DNA of 30,362 nucleotides from an uncultured Treponema sp. (GCA_937885175.1 CAKZZO010000112.1:1-30362); one strand, 5' to 3'; shown: positions 15,354-24,327, counted from the stretch's first letter. A program made the numbers and translations. The notes: generated by a model not told the origin, from the sequence alone.

Positions 15354-16453
15354 GTCTTATAGAGGTAAAAGGTCTGAGCAAATCCTTTGGAACGCTGGAA
15401 GTGCTCAAAAATGTTGACCTGACTGTAGAAAAGGGAGAACGCATTGCCATCATCGGCGGCTCTGGTTGCGGAAAGAGCGTTTTTCTCCGTTCCCTGGAAC
15501 TTTTGGAGACACCCGACAGCGGTCAGATTTTTATTGACGGACAAGAAATCACTGCCACAAAGGCTAATGTTGACTTTATCCGACGCAGCATGGGCATGGT
15601 CTACCAGAAATTCCATCTTTTTTCCCATATGGACGTAATGGACAATCTCTGTCTGGCACCCGTCCGTCTTTTGGGAATGAGCCGCACTGAAGCAGAAGAA
15701 AAAGCCATGGACTTACTGAGACAAGTGGGTTTGGCTAGCCGAGCACATGCTTTTCCCGCTGTCCTTTCTGGCGGTCAGCAACAGCGCATTGCCATTTGCC
15801 GCAGCCTGATGATGGAGCCAAAAGTATTGCTGTTTGACGAGCCAACCAGTGCCCTTGACCCCACCATGGTAGGCGAAGTGCTGGCCGTTATCCGTATGCT
15901 GGCAAAACGGTCGCTCACCATGCTGATTGTTACCCACGAAATGAACTTTGCCCGCGAAGTTGCTGACCGCGTTCTTTTCTTTGCCGACAAAGGTATTTAC
16001 GAGCAGGGAAAGCCAGAGGATATTTTTGATAATCCCCAAAAACCGCTCACCCTTTCATTCATCAATAAGATTAAGCATTTTTCTTACGAAATAAAGGGGC
16101 GGGACTTTGACTTGATGGAATTTCAGGGTGGAATCCAGACATTCGGCGAAAAATACGGACTTAAACATTCCCATATCATGCGCCTGCAACTCTGCTGTGA
16201 GGAAATGGTTGTGGATATGCTGGAAAACTGCTACAAAGTCCAGGAAGCAGTTTCCATGAACGTTACCATTACCTATGCAGAATCCACAAAAGAATCAAAC
16301 ATCGTCCTGCTCTGCGGCGGAAAAGAATACAATCCCTTTACGCAAACTGATGATGAAGAGACCCACCTTGGCATAACGATTCTAATGCGGGTGGCATCCT
16401 CCTATGAACATACCTTTGTAGAGGGCAAGAACAAAATTTCTGTGCGGCTGTAA
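15350..16453 (+). CDS. ABC transporter ATPase fused to an RsbW-like domain
   Basis: Residues 1-243 are a complete polar-amino-acid ABC ATPase: Walker A GGSGCGKS (36-43), Q-loop Gln86, signature LSGGQ (139-143), Walker B LLFDEP (160-165), H-loop His196. It energises the permease encoded just upstream. About 120 extra residues follow (245-367). They resemble HATPase_c_2 domains of anti-sigma kinases such as RsbW: an N-box-like helix CCEEMVVDMLENC (Glu284/285, Asn293), YNPF, then THLGITILMRVASSYEH (339-354) and a closing beta strand NKISVRL. Whether it binds ATP or a regulator is unknown; the usual glycine-rich lid looks reduced. The fusion is intact, with no internal restart signal. Regulation of uptake by a phosphorylation or partner-switching signal is possible (inference). 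Confidence 0.85.
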   Translation: MSLIEVKGLSKSFGTLEVLKNVDLTVEKGERIAIIGGSGCGKSVFLRSLELLETPDSGQIFIDGQEITATKANVDFIRRSMGMVYQKFHLFSHMDVMDNLCLAPVRLLGMSRTEAEEKAMDLLRQVGLASRAHAFPAVLSGGQQQRIAICRSLMMEPKVLLFDEPTSALDPTMVGEVLAVIRMLAKRSLTMLIVTHEMNFAREVADRVLFFADKGIYEQGKPEDIFDNPQKPLTLSFINKIKHFSYEIKGRDFDLMEFQGGIQTFGEKYGLKHSHIMRLQLCCEEMVVDMLENCYKVQEAVSMNVTITYAESTKESNIVLLCGGKEYNPFTQTDDEETHLGITILMRVASSYEHTFVEGKNKISVRL

Positions 16454-16494
16454 CGTTGTAAAATCTGCTGAATTGTGATAGGGTATTCTTCATA

Positions 16495-17628
16495 ATGAAG
16501 ACTCCGATTAAACAATTGCTGGTAAGACTCAATCAGGTAGTGCGTCCCAACATGGGAAACGCATTGTTTGCCCTTTTTCTCGCGCTCATCTGCGAAACGG
16601 TGCTGGGCATGATTTTTGCCGCTCCTGCCATGATGATGCTTACCCGCAATCCAAGTCTGAATCAAACGATTTTTGCCGCAATGCTGGTTTTCTGCTCACT
16701 CATTATCTGGCTTTTGTTTCAGTATGGCTTTCATGTTTTGATTTTGCGTATGGTGCGCCACGAATACGTAACACTGGGCTATGTCTTTTTTGGCTTTAAG
16801 GAAATCAAGCGTGTACTGCCACTTTTGCTGACCATTGGCCTCATAGTTTCTCTGCTTACGATTGCTCTGGTGGCAGGAGGACGCATTGTCACAGCACAGA
16901 CAGGACTTGCCGATGCTGTAGCAAAACAGATTGAAAGCGTGCAGGCACAGGTAGAAAGCACACAGGCAAAAGCATTGCAAGCCCCTGCAGAATCCATTAA
17001 AGAGGCAGAAAGCGGTCAGTCCCTTCCACAGGCATCTGACCAAAGTGATGACACGCCCCTTTCCGATAATCAGGATGCCGTGCTGAATCAGGCAGTCAAA
17101 CAACTGGGAATTCTTCTTGCGATATATGCCCTGCTGATTGTGCTGGTTTTTATCCGCTTTGTCTTTGTTTTTTACCTGCATTTTGACAGCCCCGATGACG
17201 GTGTGCTTACCCTCTTTAAAAAAAGTGCCAGGCTTATGAAAAACAATTGCTTCCGCTTGATTCGCCTCATGCTTGGTGCAGGCGGAAAAAATCTTGTAAC
17301 GGCAATTTTCATTTTTACGGTTACCTATGTAATCTCAAGCGGAAGCAAAGGCGGGCAAAAAGGCGGGTTTTCCATTCTGATGATGCTGCTCAATTTTATG
17401 TATTTCATCAACATTTACACCGCCCTGCTCAAAATGTATTTTGCCCTGCCCGTCCTCTACACTGATGCTCTCCTGCCACAGGTAGAAGTAACGATTACCG
17501 ATGACGAGAACTCCCAGGTGCTGGCAGACACAGCGGCTTTGCTTACGGAAGATGCAGAGGACTCAAATAATCATGACAGTCTGAAAGACGCTCCACAAGG
17601 CAACGATGCACCCGTGGATGGCGAATGA
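16495..17628 (+). CDS. Multi-pass membrane protein with hydrophilic insert, 377 aa
   Basis: Predicted transmembrane segments are at about 22-48, 57-80, 100-125, 198-222, 255-280 and 290-318. A long Gln/Ala/Ser-rich soluble stretch (about 133-195, for example KQIESVQAQVESTQAKALQA) looks coiled coil and lies between two membrane halves. The C-terminus (about 325-377) is acidic and soluble. The pattern GYVFFGFKEIKRVLPLLL is reminiscent of DUF975-type proteins, but I am not sure of the family. No ribosome-binding site is clear; TATTCT ends 5 nt before ATG 16495. It overlaps the next gene by 4 nt. It may act in envelope physiology; no function is assigned. Confidence 0.65.
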   Translation: MKTPIKQLLVRLNQVVRPNMGNALFALFLALICETVLGMIFAAPAMMMLTRNPSLNQTIFAAMLVFCSLIIWLLFQYGFHVLILRMVRHEYVTLGYVFFGFKEIKRVLPLLLTIGLIVSLLTIALVAGGRIVTAQTGLADAVAKQIESVQAQVESTQAKALQAPAESIKEAESGQSLPQASDQSDDTPLSDNQDAVLNQAVKQLGILLAIYALLIVLVFIRFVFVFYLHFDSPDDGVLTLFKKSARLMKNNCFRLIRLMLGAGGKNLVTAIFIFTVTYVISSGSKGGQKGGFSILMMLLNFMYFINIYTALLKMYFALPVLYTDALLPQVEVTITDDENSQVLADTAALLTEDAEDSNNHDSLKDAPQGNDAPVDGE

Positions 17629-18221
17629 TGGACATTCCCCTTTCTCCCGCTGCGGCTGAATTCACCGTAAAAGGCTCCCGTTTTTTGGGCGAAGTTTTTC
17701 CCATAGCAAGCCAGGCAGAAGTACGGGAAAAACTAAAATCCCAAAAGGCAAAATATGCCGATGCAAGTCACGTCGTTCACGCCTTTATCTGTGGGAAGCA
17801 GGCAGAAGTAATGGGCATGAGCGATGACGGAGAACCTGGCGGAACAGCAGGCAGACCCGTTCTTGACGTACTCAAAGGTCGCGGCGTAACAAACATTTTG
17901 CTTACCGTAACCCGATGGTTTGGCGGCACACTGCTGGGTACGGGCGGATTAGTCCATGCCTACGGAGACGCGACAAAACTGGTACTGGAGGCAACTTCAT
18001 TTGAGCCGCTTATAGAAAAGACTGCTTTTTCCCTCACCTGCGATTATACCACTTACCAGATTGTAAAGCATCAGGCTGAAAGCTGGACGCTGTATGACGT
18101 AAGCGAAAATTTTGGAGAAGCGGTTACCATGCGGGGAAAAATAGCAGAAAAAGCCAGCAAGGCTTTTGCCGACTCCCTCTATGAAAAGACTAACGGTAAG
18201 GTAACCGTTGTGCTAGGCTGA
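17625..18221 (+). CDS. YigZ/IMPACT family protein
   Basis: About 197 aa with the hallmark central motif MSDDGEPGGTAGRPVLDVL (residues about 66-84) and VTRWFGGTLLGTGGLVHAY of the UPF0029/IMPACT N-terminal domain. A ferredoxin-like C-terminal domain follows (about 130-198). The eukaryotic homologue IMPACT regulates Gcn2; the bacterial role is unclear, with suggested links to translation or RNA. The start is ATG 17625 or 17628 (ATGATG overlapping the previous stop). Upstream coupling explains the absence of its own ribosome-binding site. The 3' end faces the RND operon with a 19-nt gap. Confidence 0.85.
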   Translation: MMDIPLSPAAAEFTVKGSRFLGEVFPIASQAEVREKLKSQKAKYADASHVVHAFICGKQAEVMGMSDDGEPGGTAGRPVLDVLKGRGVTNILLTVTRWFGGTLLGTGGLVHAYGDATKLVLEATSFEPLIEKTAFSLTCDYTTYQIVKHQAESWTLYDVSENFGEAVTMRGKIAEKASKAFADSLYEKTNGKVTVVLG

Positions 18222-18240
18222 CGGATTATTTACTTTCATT

Positions 18241-18525
18241 TTACACTTCCGCCCGCGTCCAGAAGAGTTTTATGCCTTCATCGGGGAATTTTTCTTTTAT
18301 CGCCTTGAGCACAGCATCCACCACGGATTTATCCTTATCCTGCACATAGGAGAACAAGACAAAATTAGTTTCCGGCCAGGTGGTACTGCCCAGTTTGCGG
18401 TCATTTCCGCCGCGACCATGTGTCAGGGGAATAAGCGTGTAGAGGATGTCAGGGATACAGTCTTCCAATGCCTCTATAATGTCATCCTGTACGGACTGAT
18501 TCGCAATGATTTCTGCCCGGAACAT
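18241..18525 (-). CDS. Small PG0541-like (P-II-fold) protein, last gene of the RND operon
   Basis: A 94-aa protein with a ferredoxin/P-II-like pattern: an opening beta strand FRAEIIANQSVQDDIIEAL, the loop IPLTHGRGG, KLGSTTWPETNFVLFSYV, then a final helix and strand. It resembles PG0541-type proteins that accompany RND-type exporters. It may sense a ligand or modulate the pump (inference). Three in-frame ATGs compete. GGGAGGT sits 6 nt before ATG 18525 but directly touches ATG 18531, so 18525 is the best start. It is the most distal gene of the minus-strand efflux operon, separated from the pump by a stem-loop cluster. Confidence 0.6.
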   Translation of the reverse strand: MFRAEIIANQSVQDDIIEALEDCIPDILYTLIPLTHGRGGNDRKLGSTTWPETNFVLFSYVQDKDKSVVDAVLKAIKEKFPDEGIKLFWTRAEV

Positions 18526-18560
18526 TATCATACCTCCCATAAAAACTCCGCGTTAGCGGT

Positions 18561-18643
18561 CGTGCAGGATGCACGAAATCGCAGTTTTGCCAACGGCAAA
18601 ATCTGCACATGATAAAAATTACACGGATGTAATTTTTATCATG
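18561..18643 (-). promoter_or_regulatory. Cluster of three stem-loops between the RND pump and its small partner
   Basis: CGTGCA-GGA-TGCACG (18561-18575); a 7-bp TTTTGCC/GGCAAAA stem extended by GCAG/CTGC (18581-18606); and a perfect 16-bp stem with a CGGA tetraloop (18608-18643) that contains the RND stop codon. No terminal T-run follows, so an RNA-stability or attenuation role is more likely than full termination. Confidence 0.6.
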
Positions 18644-21600
18644 CCTCCTCGTCATCAGTTTCAGCGGATCGCATGCCTTCAGTCAGACTAAGCTGCAGAC
18701 GGCTCTTTTTCATTTTTTTTCGCTTCATTACCAGTGAATAGAGGACGGGGATAAAGAAAAGCGTAACAAATGTAGAAGACGTAAGTCCGCCCACAACAGC
18801 AACGCCAATGGGCTGCACCATGCGGGCACTGCCACTTGTGGCAAAACACATGGGGAGCATGCCCAAAATCGTCGTCAGCGTCGTCATCAAAACAGGACGC
18901 AGCCGACTGCAGCCCGCTTCAAGACAGGCATTTTTAAGTTCATAGCCGCGGTCAATCAAAAGGCTTGTGTAGTCTACCAGAATGATACCGTTATTGACGA
19001 CAATACCCACAAGCATAATCAACCCAATGGCACTGACCATGCTGACAGTCTGATTGGTGATTTTATAGATTGCCACCACACCGATAATCATAAAGGGAAT
19101 AGTGCAGAGGTTAATCAGCGGCGCCTTAAAGTTTTCGTAGGTTCCCGCCATAACGCCAAAGACCAGAAGAATTGCCATGACGATAATGCCAAGATAGGCG
19201 TTTCCCTGCTCCTTCATGGTTTTGAGCGAGCCTTCGTAGCTAATGGTCACGCCATCTGGAAGGATAAAACTGCTGGCAATTGCCTCTTTAAGTTCCGCTT
19301 CCACCACACTGGCATTTTTGTCAGTAAGGATATCCGCGCTCACCTTTACTACGCGAGTCTGATTTTCACGCTTGATGCTCACCGGCGCAAGTCCTTTTTT
19401 GACGCTGGCAAAATTCGCCACGCTGACCATGCCATTGGAGCCTTTGACAAAAATCTGTTCCAAGTCCATCATCTTCTGGCGGTCTTCGTTGCGGTACATG
19501 ACTTTTACGCTGTATTCCTTGCCGTCCTGTCGATAGGTTGTGGCCGTAACACCGTTAATGGCATAGTTGATTTCTTTTGCAACCGTAGTCACATCCACGC
19601 CAAAGGCATAGGCACGCTGACGGTCAATCACCACTTCTACTTCGGGCAAGCCTTCTTCCGTGTCCACTGAGGGTTCGCCGATGTCCGCAAGATTGTTCAT
19701 CACGTCTTCAATCTGCCCTGCCACCTGCATGGCCAAATCAAGGCTGTCACTGTGTACTTTAAGCACCAAATCGCTTCCCGTCATCTGGCGGGACATACCC
19801 TGTCTAAAACTCAAACGGGCATCCGCCGGAAAGTCAGTAAAATGGGCACGGAGTTTTTGCTGGATAGTTTCTGCCGTATCAATCTGCTCGGCACTCTGGG
19901 GCAGCTGAATCTGAATGGAGCCACTGTAGGATGAAGTGCTGGAACCCGCCGTCATAATCAGCGTCTTATAGCCCTTCACTTCATCGTGGATAATCTGCTC
20001 CAACTGTTCCAGACCTTTCTGTGTCTCGCTCAGCTTTGTTCCAATAGGATAGCGCAGATTGACCGTTACGCTGTCATCACCACCGCTGGTCATCATCTGA
20101 ATGTGCAGAGTGGGAATAAAGGCAAAGGCAATGATAAGGGCACACACACAAATGAGCAAGGTGGCCTTGCGATGACCGAGGGCAGACTGCAAGGCTACGC
20201 GGTACCACTTGGTGATGGCATCCATGGGTGCGTCAAAAGCCGCATAGAGCCTGATAAGGAATTTGCTTTTGAGCGGTTTTTCCCGGCGGTTGGTAAGGGG
20301 TAAAAAATGCCCCGCAAGTACCGGCACCAAAAAAATCGCCACAAACAGCGAGGAAACCAGTGCAATAACAATCGTAAATATGATGCCCTTGAACATCTGT
20401 CCCATCATGCCCAAATCACTCATAAAGAAAAGGAAGGGAATAAAGACGCAGATTGTGGTCAGGTTGCCGCTCAAAACAGACATGACCATCTCACTAGAGC
20501 CCAGCACCGCAGCCACCTTTGCCTTTGCTCCTCGCGTACGGTAGACGTAGATGTTTTCAATCATAACGATGGAGGCATCAACAATCATGCCAACGCCCAG
20601 AATCAAACCTGTCATGGTAATCATGTTAAGGGTAATGCCTGCGAAATTCATGCAGAGCAAAGTGATTATGATGGAAAGGGGAATGCTGATGCCGATGATA
20701 ATCGTACTTTTCATGCTTTTGAGGAAGACAAAAAGTACGATGACCGCCAGAAGCAAGCCCTGCCAGGCACTGTCAAAAAGAGTGCTCAACGTGTCGCGGA
20801 TTGAGTCAGTGTCATCGCGGATAATCGTCAGGCTTACGTCAGTGGGAAGCATGTCCTCCAAATCCGCCATTTTTTTGTAGACTTCGTTTGCCACCGCCAC
20901 GCTGTTTGAGCCAGACTGCTTGGTAACGCTTACGTAAATGCCAGGCTCTCCGTTAATCGAAACAATGCTGGTAGGGTCTGCATAGCCAAGATAGGCATTT
21001 CCCACATCCCGCAGGCGCACATCATAGCCGTTCAGGCGGGTAATCACCGTGTTGTTGATTTCGTCAATGCTGGCAAACTCGCCAGTGGTGCGGATAGAAT
21101 AATCCTTGCGGCCTTCGTTGATTTTGCCGCCACCCAGTTCCAGATTCTGCTTGGAGAGGGCAGAAGTAATGGAGGTGATGGTAAGGCCATAGGCGGCAAG
21201 GCGGTTTTCGTGTAAGTCAACGCGTACGATTTTAGTACGTCCGCCAGAAACGGTGGCTTCCGCCACACCGTCCGCCTGTTCCAGAATGTTTACTATTGTG
21301 TCTTCGGCAATCTGCTTGAGGTCATCATTGCTTCGGTTACCGCGGACGGCTATGCGCATAATGGGCATGGCATCGCTGCTCATCTTAAAAATAGTTGGCG
21401 TCACATCATCGGGCAGACTGCGCGTTACACGGTCAAGTTTGTCACGCACATCATTTACCGCTTCCGTCAAATCCGTTCCGTAATTGAATTCAAGACTGAT
21501 GCGGCTTCTGCCTTCGCTTGACGTGCTGGTAATCGTCTTTAGGTTGCTGACGCTCACCAGACCGCTTTCCATCACCTTGGTCACCGCTTTTTCCACGGTT

Positions 21601-21770
21601 TCCGGCCCGGCATTCGTATAGGTTGCGCTCACGCTCAAAACAGGATAGTCAATGTCAGGCATAAGGCTGATTGCAATATTCTTCAGGGTAAAGAGTCCCA
21701 TAATGCCTAGAAGCACAAAGAAAATGAGTGTGAGGACAGGGTGCTCCAGCGTTGTTTTTGTTACGCTCAT
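18639..21770 (-). CDS. RND efflux pump, inner-membrane transporter
   Basis: A 1043-aa AcrB-type proton-driven exporter. The first transmembrane helix (HPVLTLIFFVLLGIMGLFTL) is followed by the porter domain (MPDIDYPVLSVSATYTNAGP, DVRDKLDRVTRSLPDDV), helices 2-6 and a repeat of the same plan in the second half. In the proton-relay helix AcrB has two adjacent Asp (VDDA); here the motif is GMIVDASIVMIENI, with only one. The AcrB lysine region in the second half reads GIVVNNGIILVDY, without Lys. This variant is also seen in other non-proteobacterial members, and the substrate is unknown. The start overlaps the adaptor stop by 4 nt (ATGA). It works with the adaptor and outer-membrane factor encoded upstream. 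Confidence 0.9.
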   Translation of the reverse strand: MSVTKTTLEHPVLTLIFFVLLGIMGLFTLKNIAISLMPDIDYPVLSVSATYTNAGPETVEKAVTKVMESGLVSVSNLKTITSTSSEGRSRISLEFNYGTDLTEAVNDVRDKLDRVTRSLPDDVTPTIFKMSSDAMPIMRIAVRGNRSNDDLKQIAEDTIVNILEQADGVAEATVSGGRTKIVRVDLHENRLAAYGLTITSITSALSKQNLELGGGKINEGRKDYSIRTTGEFASIDEINNTVITRLNGYDVRLRDVGNAYLGYADPTSIVSINGEPGIYVSVTKQSGSNSVAVANEVYKKMADLEDMLPTDVSLTIIRDDTDSIRDTLSTLFDSAWQGLLLAVIVLFVFLKSMKSTIIIGISIPLSIIITLLCMNFAGITLNMITMTGLILGVGMIVDASIVMIENIYVYRTRGAKAKVAAVLGSSEMVMSVLSGNLTTICVFIPFLFFMSDLGMMGQMFKGIIFTIVIALVSSLFVAIFLVPVLAGHFLPLTNRREKPLKSKFLIRLYAAFDAPMDAITKWYRVALQSALGHRKATLLICVCALIIAFAFIPTLHIQMMTSGGDDSVTVNLRYPIGTKLSETQKGLEQLEQIIHDEVKGYKTLIMTAGSSTSSYSGSIQIQLPQSAEQIDTAETIQQKLRAHFTDFPADARLSFRQGMSRQMTGSDLVLKVHSDSLDLAMQVAGQIEDVMNNLADIGEPSVDTEEGLPEVEVVIDRQRAYAFGVDVTTVAKEINYAINGVTATTYRQDGKEYSVKVMYRNEDRQKMMDLEQIFVKGSNGMVSVANFASVKKGLAPVSIKRENQTRVVKVSADILTDKNASVVEAELKEAIASSFILPDGVTISYEGSLKTMKEQGNAYLGIIVMAILLVFGVMAGTYENFKAPLINLCTIPFMIIGVVAIYKITNQTVSMVSAIGLIMLVGIVVNNGIILVDYTSLLIDRGYELKNACLEAGCSRLRPVLMTTLTTILGMLPMCFATSGSARMVQPIGVAVVGGLTSSTFVTLFFIPVLYSLVMKRKKMKKSRLQLSLTEGMRSAETDDEEA

Positions 21771-22786
21771 CGTGTGCCCCCGTGGTTTTCACGCTCGGCA
21801 GTTTGTCCCCGTTCGCCTTTCTGGCTGCGCTCACCGTCGCTTTTCTTTTGCCCATCGTCTGAGGAATCAGTCTGCACGCCATTGGTGATGTCGCGGATTT
21901 TTGCCCCGTCGCTCAAAGAAGTCTGCCCTTCCGTCACCACTTTTTCGCCCTCGGCCAGTCCGCTGAGTACCTGAGCCACTGAGTCAACGCTTTTTCCCAG
22001 CACTACTTCCCTGCGCTCCACGGTGTCGCCCTTTACGACAAAGGCATAATACTTGTCATCCTTTGTCACCAGAGAATCCAGCGGCATGACCACTTCATTT
22101 TCATAATCCGTGGTGTAAAGGATGACTTTTGCAAACATGCCTGCGTTGATGCGGGAATCATCTTTATCAAAGGTCAGAATGATTTCCTTGGCACGGCTGT
22201 TTTTGTCCAACACGGGAGAAACGCGGGTGACTGTGGCAGAAAATTCAAGGTCGGGATAGGCTTCCAGTCTGATGCTTGCGGAAAGTCCTGGTTTAAGGAG
22301 GGCCACATAGCGTTCGGGAATACTTGCGCTTATCTGCAGGTTGTTGATGTCGCCAATGGTGGTAATCACCGTATTTGTAGAAACCTTGGTGCCCACTTTG
22401 AGGGGACTGGAGACAATGCTTCCGCTGATAGGAGCATAAACGGGATTCTTTACATAGCGAACGCCCGGCTCATTGGGGTCAACATAGGCGATTACCTGAC
22501 CTTTTTTGACAGGAGACCCCAACTGCACTTCCACGGAGGCAACACGGCCTGCCATATCCGGAAAAACTTCAATGGAACTCTGGGATTCCACTTCGCCGTT
22601 GGTGGAGACATAATCGTGCAGAGTCGTCTTTTCCAGCGTTATGGTCTTTACGCTAAAAGTAGTACTGCCGCGTCCCCTGCCTCCCTGAGATCCCTGATTA
22701 GATTTTTTTGCCGTTACCAAGGCGACGGCAACAACCACAAGCGTTACTGTAGCCGTGGCAATCATAACGATATGAGATTTACGCAT
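21767..22786 (-). CDS. RND efflux periplasmic adaptor (membrane fusion protein)
   Basis: A 339-aa adaptor bridging pump and outer-membrane channel. The N-terminal anchor or signal helix is HIVMIATATVTLVVVAVALV (residues about 5-24). The barrel-sandwich/lipoyl hybrid follows (SIEVFPDMAGRVASVEVQLG, KKGQVIAYV, YAPISGSIVSSPLKVGTKV). The hairpin between its halves is very short, with no long coiled-coil, unlike AcrA. Next come the beta-barrel and membrane-proximal domains (GMFAKVILYTTDYENEVVMP). The end is Ser/Asp/Lys/Gly-rich and disordered. ATG 22786 is set by GGGAGG, 6 nt upstream. It overlaps the TolC stop by 1 nt and the pump start by 4 nt. Confidence 0.88.
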   Translation of the reverse strand: MRKSHIVMIATATVTLVVVAVALVTAKKSNQGSQGGRGRGSTTFSVKTITLEKTTLHDYVSTNGEVESQSSIEVFPDMAGRVASVEVQLGSPVKKGQVIAYVDPNEPGVRYVKNPVYAPISGSIVSSPLKVGTKVSTNTVITTIGDINNLQISASIPERYVALLKPGLSASIRLEAYPDLEFSATVTRVSPVLDKNSRAKEIILTFDKDDSRINAGMFAKVILYTTDYENEVVMPLDSLVTKDDKYYAFVVKGDTVERREVVLGKSVDSVAQVLSGLAEGEKVVTEGQTSLSDGAKIRDITNGVQTDSSDDGQKKSDGERSQKGERGQTAERENHGGTR

Positions 22787-24096
22787 TATTTTCCTCCCAG
22801 AAGCGTTCCATAGGGAACTCCAATAGTATTTTCCAGTTCGAGCACGGCGTTTATGCATGACTGCTGCTCGCTTTTCAGGCTCACCTGTGCTGAAAGCAGA
22901 CCGTCGCTTGCGTTCTGCAGGCTGAGCAAATCCTTGGTGCCTCGGTTGTAGGCCTGCAAGGTCATTTCGTAGGTGCGCTCAGCAAGTTGCACGTTTGCCT
23001 GCTTTGCCTTAATGGCAGACTGTGACTGCCGTATCTTTCGCAGGCTGCTTTCCGTAGAGACTTTGACTTTTTTTTCTGCATCAGCAAGTTGCAGCTCAAG
23101 GTCGGCAATGGTATCTTTGGCCTTGTCCACTGTACTTGCCCCCGTAGACCAGGGCAGAAATCCGTCCAGTGGAATTTTTGCAGTAAGCGTAATTGTGCCG
23201 CTGTTTGTCCAGTCATCGCTTTTGCTTTTATCCTGCTTTAAGCCATGCTGCCACTGAGCCGTAATGGAAGGAGCGTAGGCGGTAAAACGTGCAGCCAGCA
23301 CCGCAGCCCTTGCGCTTTCCAACTGCTTTTTGAGGGAAGCCACGGTGGGTGCATTGATTTTCACATTGTCCAAGCTTACCGCCTTATCGGTGGGAAGGTC
23401 ATCGAGGGAGCCGGCAAATTCAATGAAATAGCGTTTTTCCATGCCGATAAGCTGCATAAAGGTATCCAAATCATTCAGAAAGGTAACGTAGGCATTTTCC
23501 ACCGTTGGTTCAAGGCTCTTGTATTTTACCTCCGCACTGAGAACGTCAAGTTCGCTCATGCGTCCCTGATTGTATTTTGCCAGATTCTGCTCATACTGGT
23601 CTTTTGCCGTCTGCAAATTGCGCCGCTGCAGCGTGATGTTTTCCTGCTCAGCCAAAAGTCCGTAATAAGCCTTGCGCACATTCAGTTCCACCGTGCTGCA
23701 GGTCTGCTCATAGGTGATTTGCCCCGACTCGTAGTCAAGCCGTGCCTTCATAATAGAAGAAAAGAGGCTGGGTGCAAAGGAAAGTCCCAGCGTTCCTGTC
23801 AGGCTTGTGGAATAATCTGATGGGGAACTGCTGTCCGCTATACCGTCAGGAATGGAAAGTCCGCCAGACACACTTGCCGTGGGGCTGATGCTGTTCCATG
23901 AGTGAGCCTTTGCCCGTGCCGCAGCGTTCAGGGTGATTTGCCCCCGCAAAACAGAAACATTTTTTTCCAGAGCCATTTTTACCGCTTCGTCAACTGAAAG
24001 CATTATTTTTTCCAGGTCATTTTTACTTTGCGTCTGTGCGAACAAAGAAAGCGAGAGAGAAAAAATCACAGCGACAAATACATTTTTTTTCTTCAT
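22786..24096 (-). CDS. TolC-like outer-membrane efflux protein
   Basis: A 436-aa outer-membrane factor. A Sec signal peptide (KKKNVFVAVIFSLSLSLFAQ) ends at about residue 20. Two repeats of the OEP fold follow, with long helices such as LSVDEAVKMALEKNVSVLRG and VELNVRKAYYGLLAEQENIT. The second half repeats these (SLRKIRQSQSAIKAKQANVQ). It forms the exit duct for the RND pump. It is the first gene of the operon, with AGGA 9 nt upstream of ATG 24096 and a good promoter at 24113-24141. Confidence 0.88.
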   Translation of the reverse strand: MKKKNVFVAVIFSLSLSLFAQTQSKNDLEKIMLSVDEAVKMALEKNVSVLRGQITLNAAARAKAHSWNSISPTASVSGGLSIPDGIADSSSPSDYSTSLTGTLGLSFAPSLFSSIMKARLDYESGQITYEQTCSTVELNVRKAYYGLLAEQENITLQRRNLQTAKDQYEQNLAKYNQGRMSELDVLSAEVKYKSLEPTVENAYVTFLNDLDTFMQLIGMEKRYFIEFAGSLDDLPTDKAVSLDNVKINAPTVASLKKQLESARAAVLAARFTAYAPSITAQWQHGLKQDKSKSDDWTNSGTITLTAKIPLDGFLPWSTGASTVDKAKDTIADLELQLADAEKKVKVSTESSLRKIRQSQSAIKAKQANVQLAERTYEMTLQAYNRGTKDLLSLQNASDGLLSAQVSLKSEQQSCINAVLELENTIGVPYGTLLGGK

Positions 24097-24112
24097 ATCA
24101 TGTCCTATATAT

Positions 24113-24141
24113 ATAATATCCGATAATCCTTAAAATTACAA
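24113..24141 (-). promoter_or_regulatory. Promoter of the RND efflux operon
   Basis: On the minus strand TTGTAA (24141-24136), a 17-nt spacer and TATTAT (24118-24113). The predicted transcript has a short leader containing AGGA before ATG 24096. No operator was recognised. Confidence 0.65.
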
Positions 24142-24160
24142 AAAAATTATGTTATAAGTA

Positions 24161-24255
24161 GCGGCGGGTCTTAGGGCGGCAGACCTAGGCGGAGGGGTAG
24201 CGGAAAACCCGCAAGGGGTTGGAGCGAGGGGAGGGCTCTCCCCTACCCCACATCT
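24161..24255. repeat. GC-rich intergenic repeat-like block
   Basis: A G-rich, structured stretch with nested inverted repeats (GGTCT/AGACC at 24167-24185; GGGAG/CTCCC near 24229-24242). It sits between two divergent AT-rich promoters and differs sharply from them in composition. It looks like a dispersed extragenic repeat; no tRNA or coding potential was seen. Confidence 0.5.
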
Positions 24256-24267
24256 AGCGTCCATATA

Positions 24268-24296
24268 TTGACCATACACCACTAAAACGGTAGAAT
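24268..24296 (+). promoter_or_regulatory. Promoter of prs operon
   Basis: TTGACC (24268-24273), a 17-nt spacer and TAGAAT (24291-24296). A GGAG ribosome-binding site precedes ATG 24328. Confidence 0.7.
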
Positions 24297-24327
24297 AGAA
24301 TCACACTTACCAATCTGGAGTTTTTCA

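Noticed and set aside
20263..20880. Plus-strand open frames opposite the RND pump
   Set aside because: Shadow frames of the conserved pump; no signals and biased composition.
24161..24255. GC-rich intergenic block considered as a tRNA or small RNA gene
   Set aside because: No cloverleaf or conserved T-loop (GTTCRA) could be formed, and no promoter points into it.
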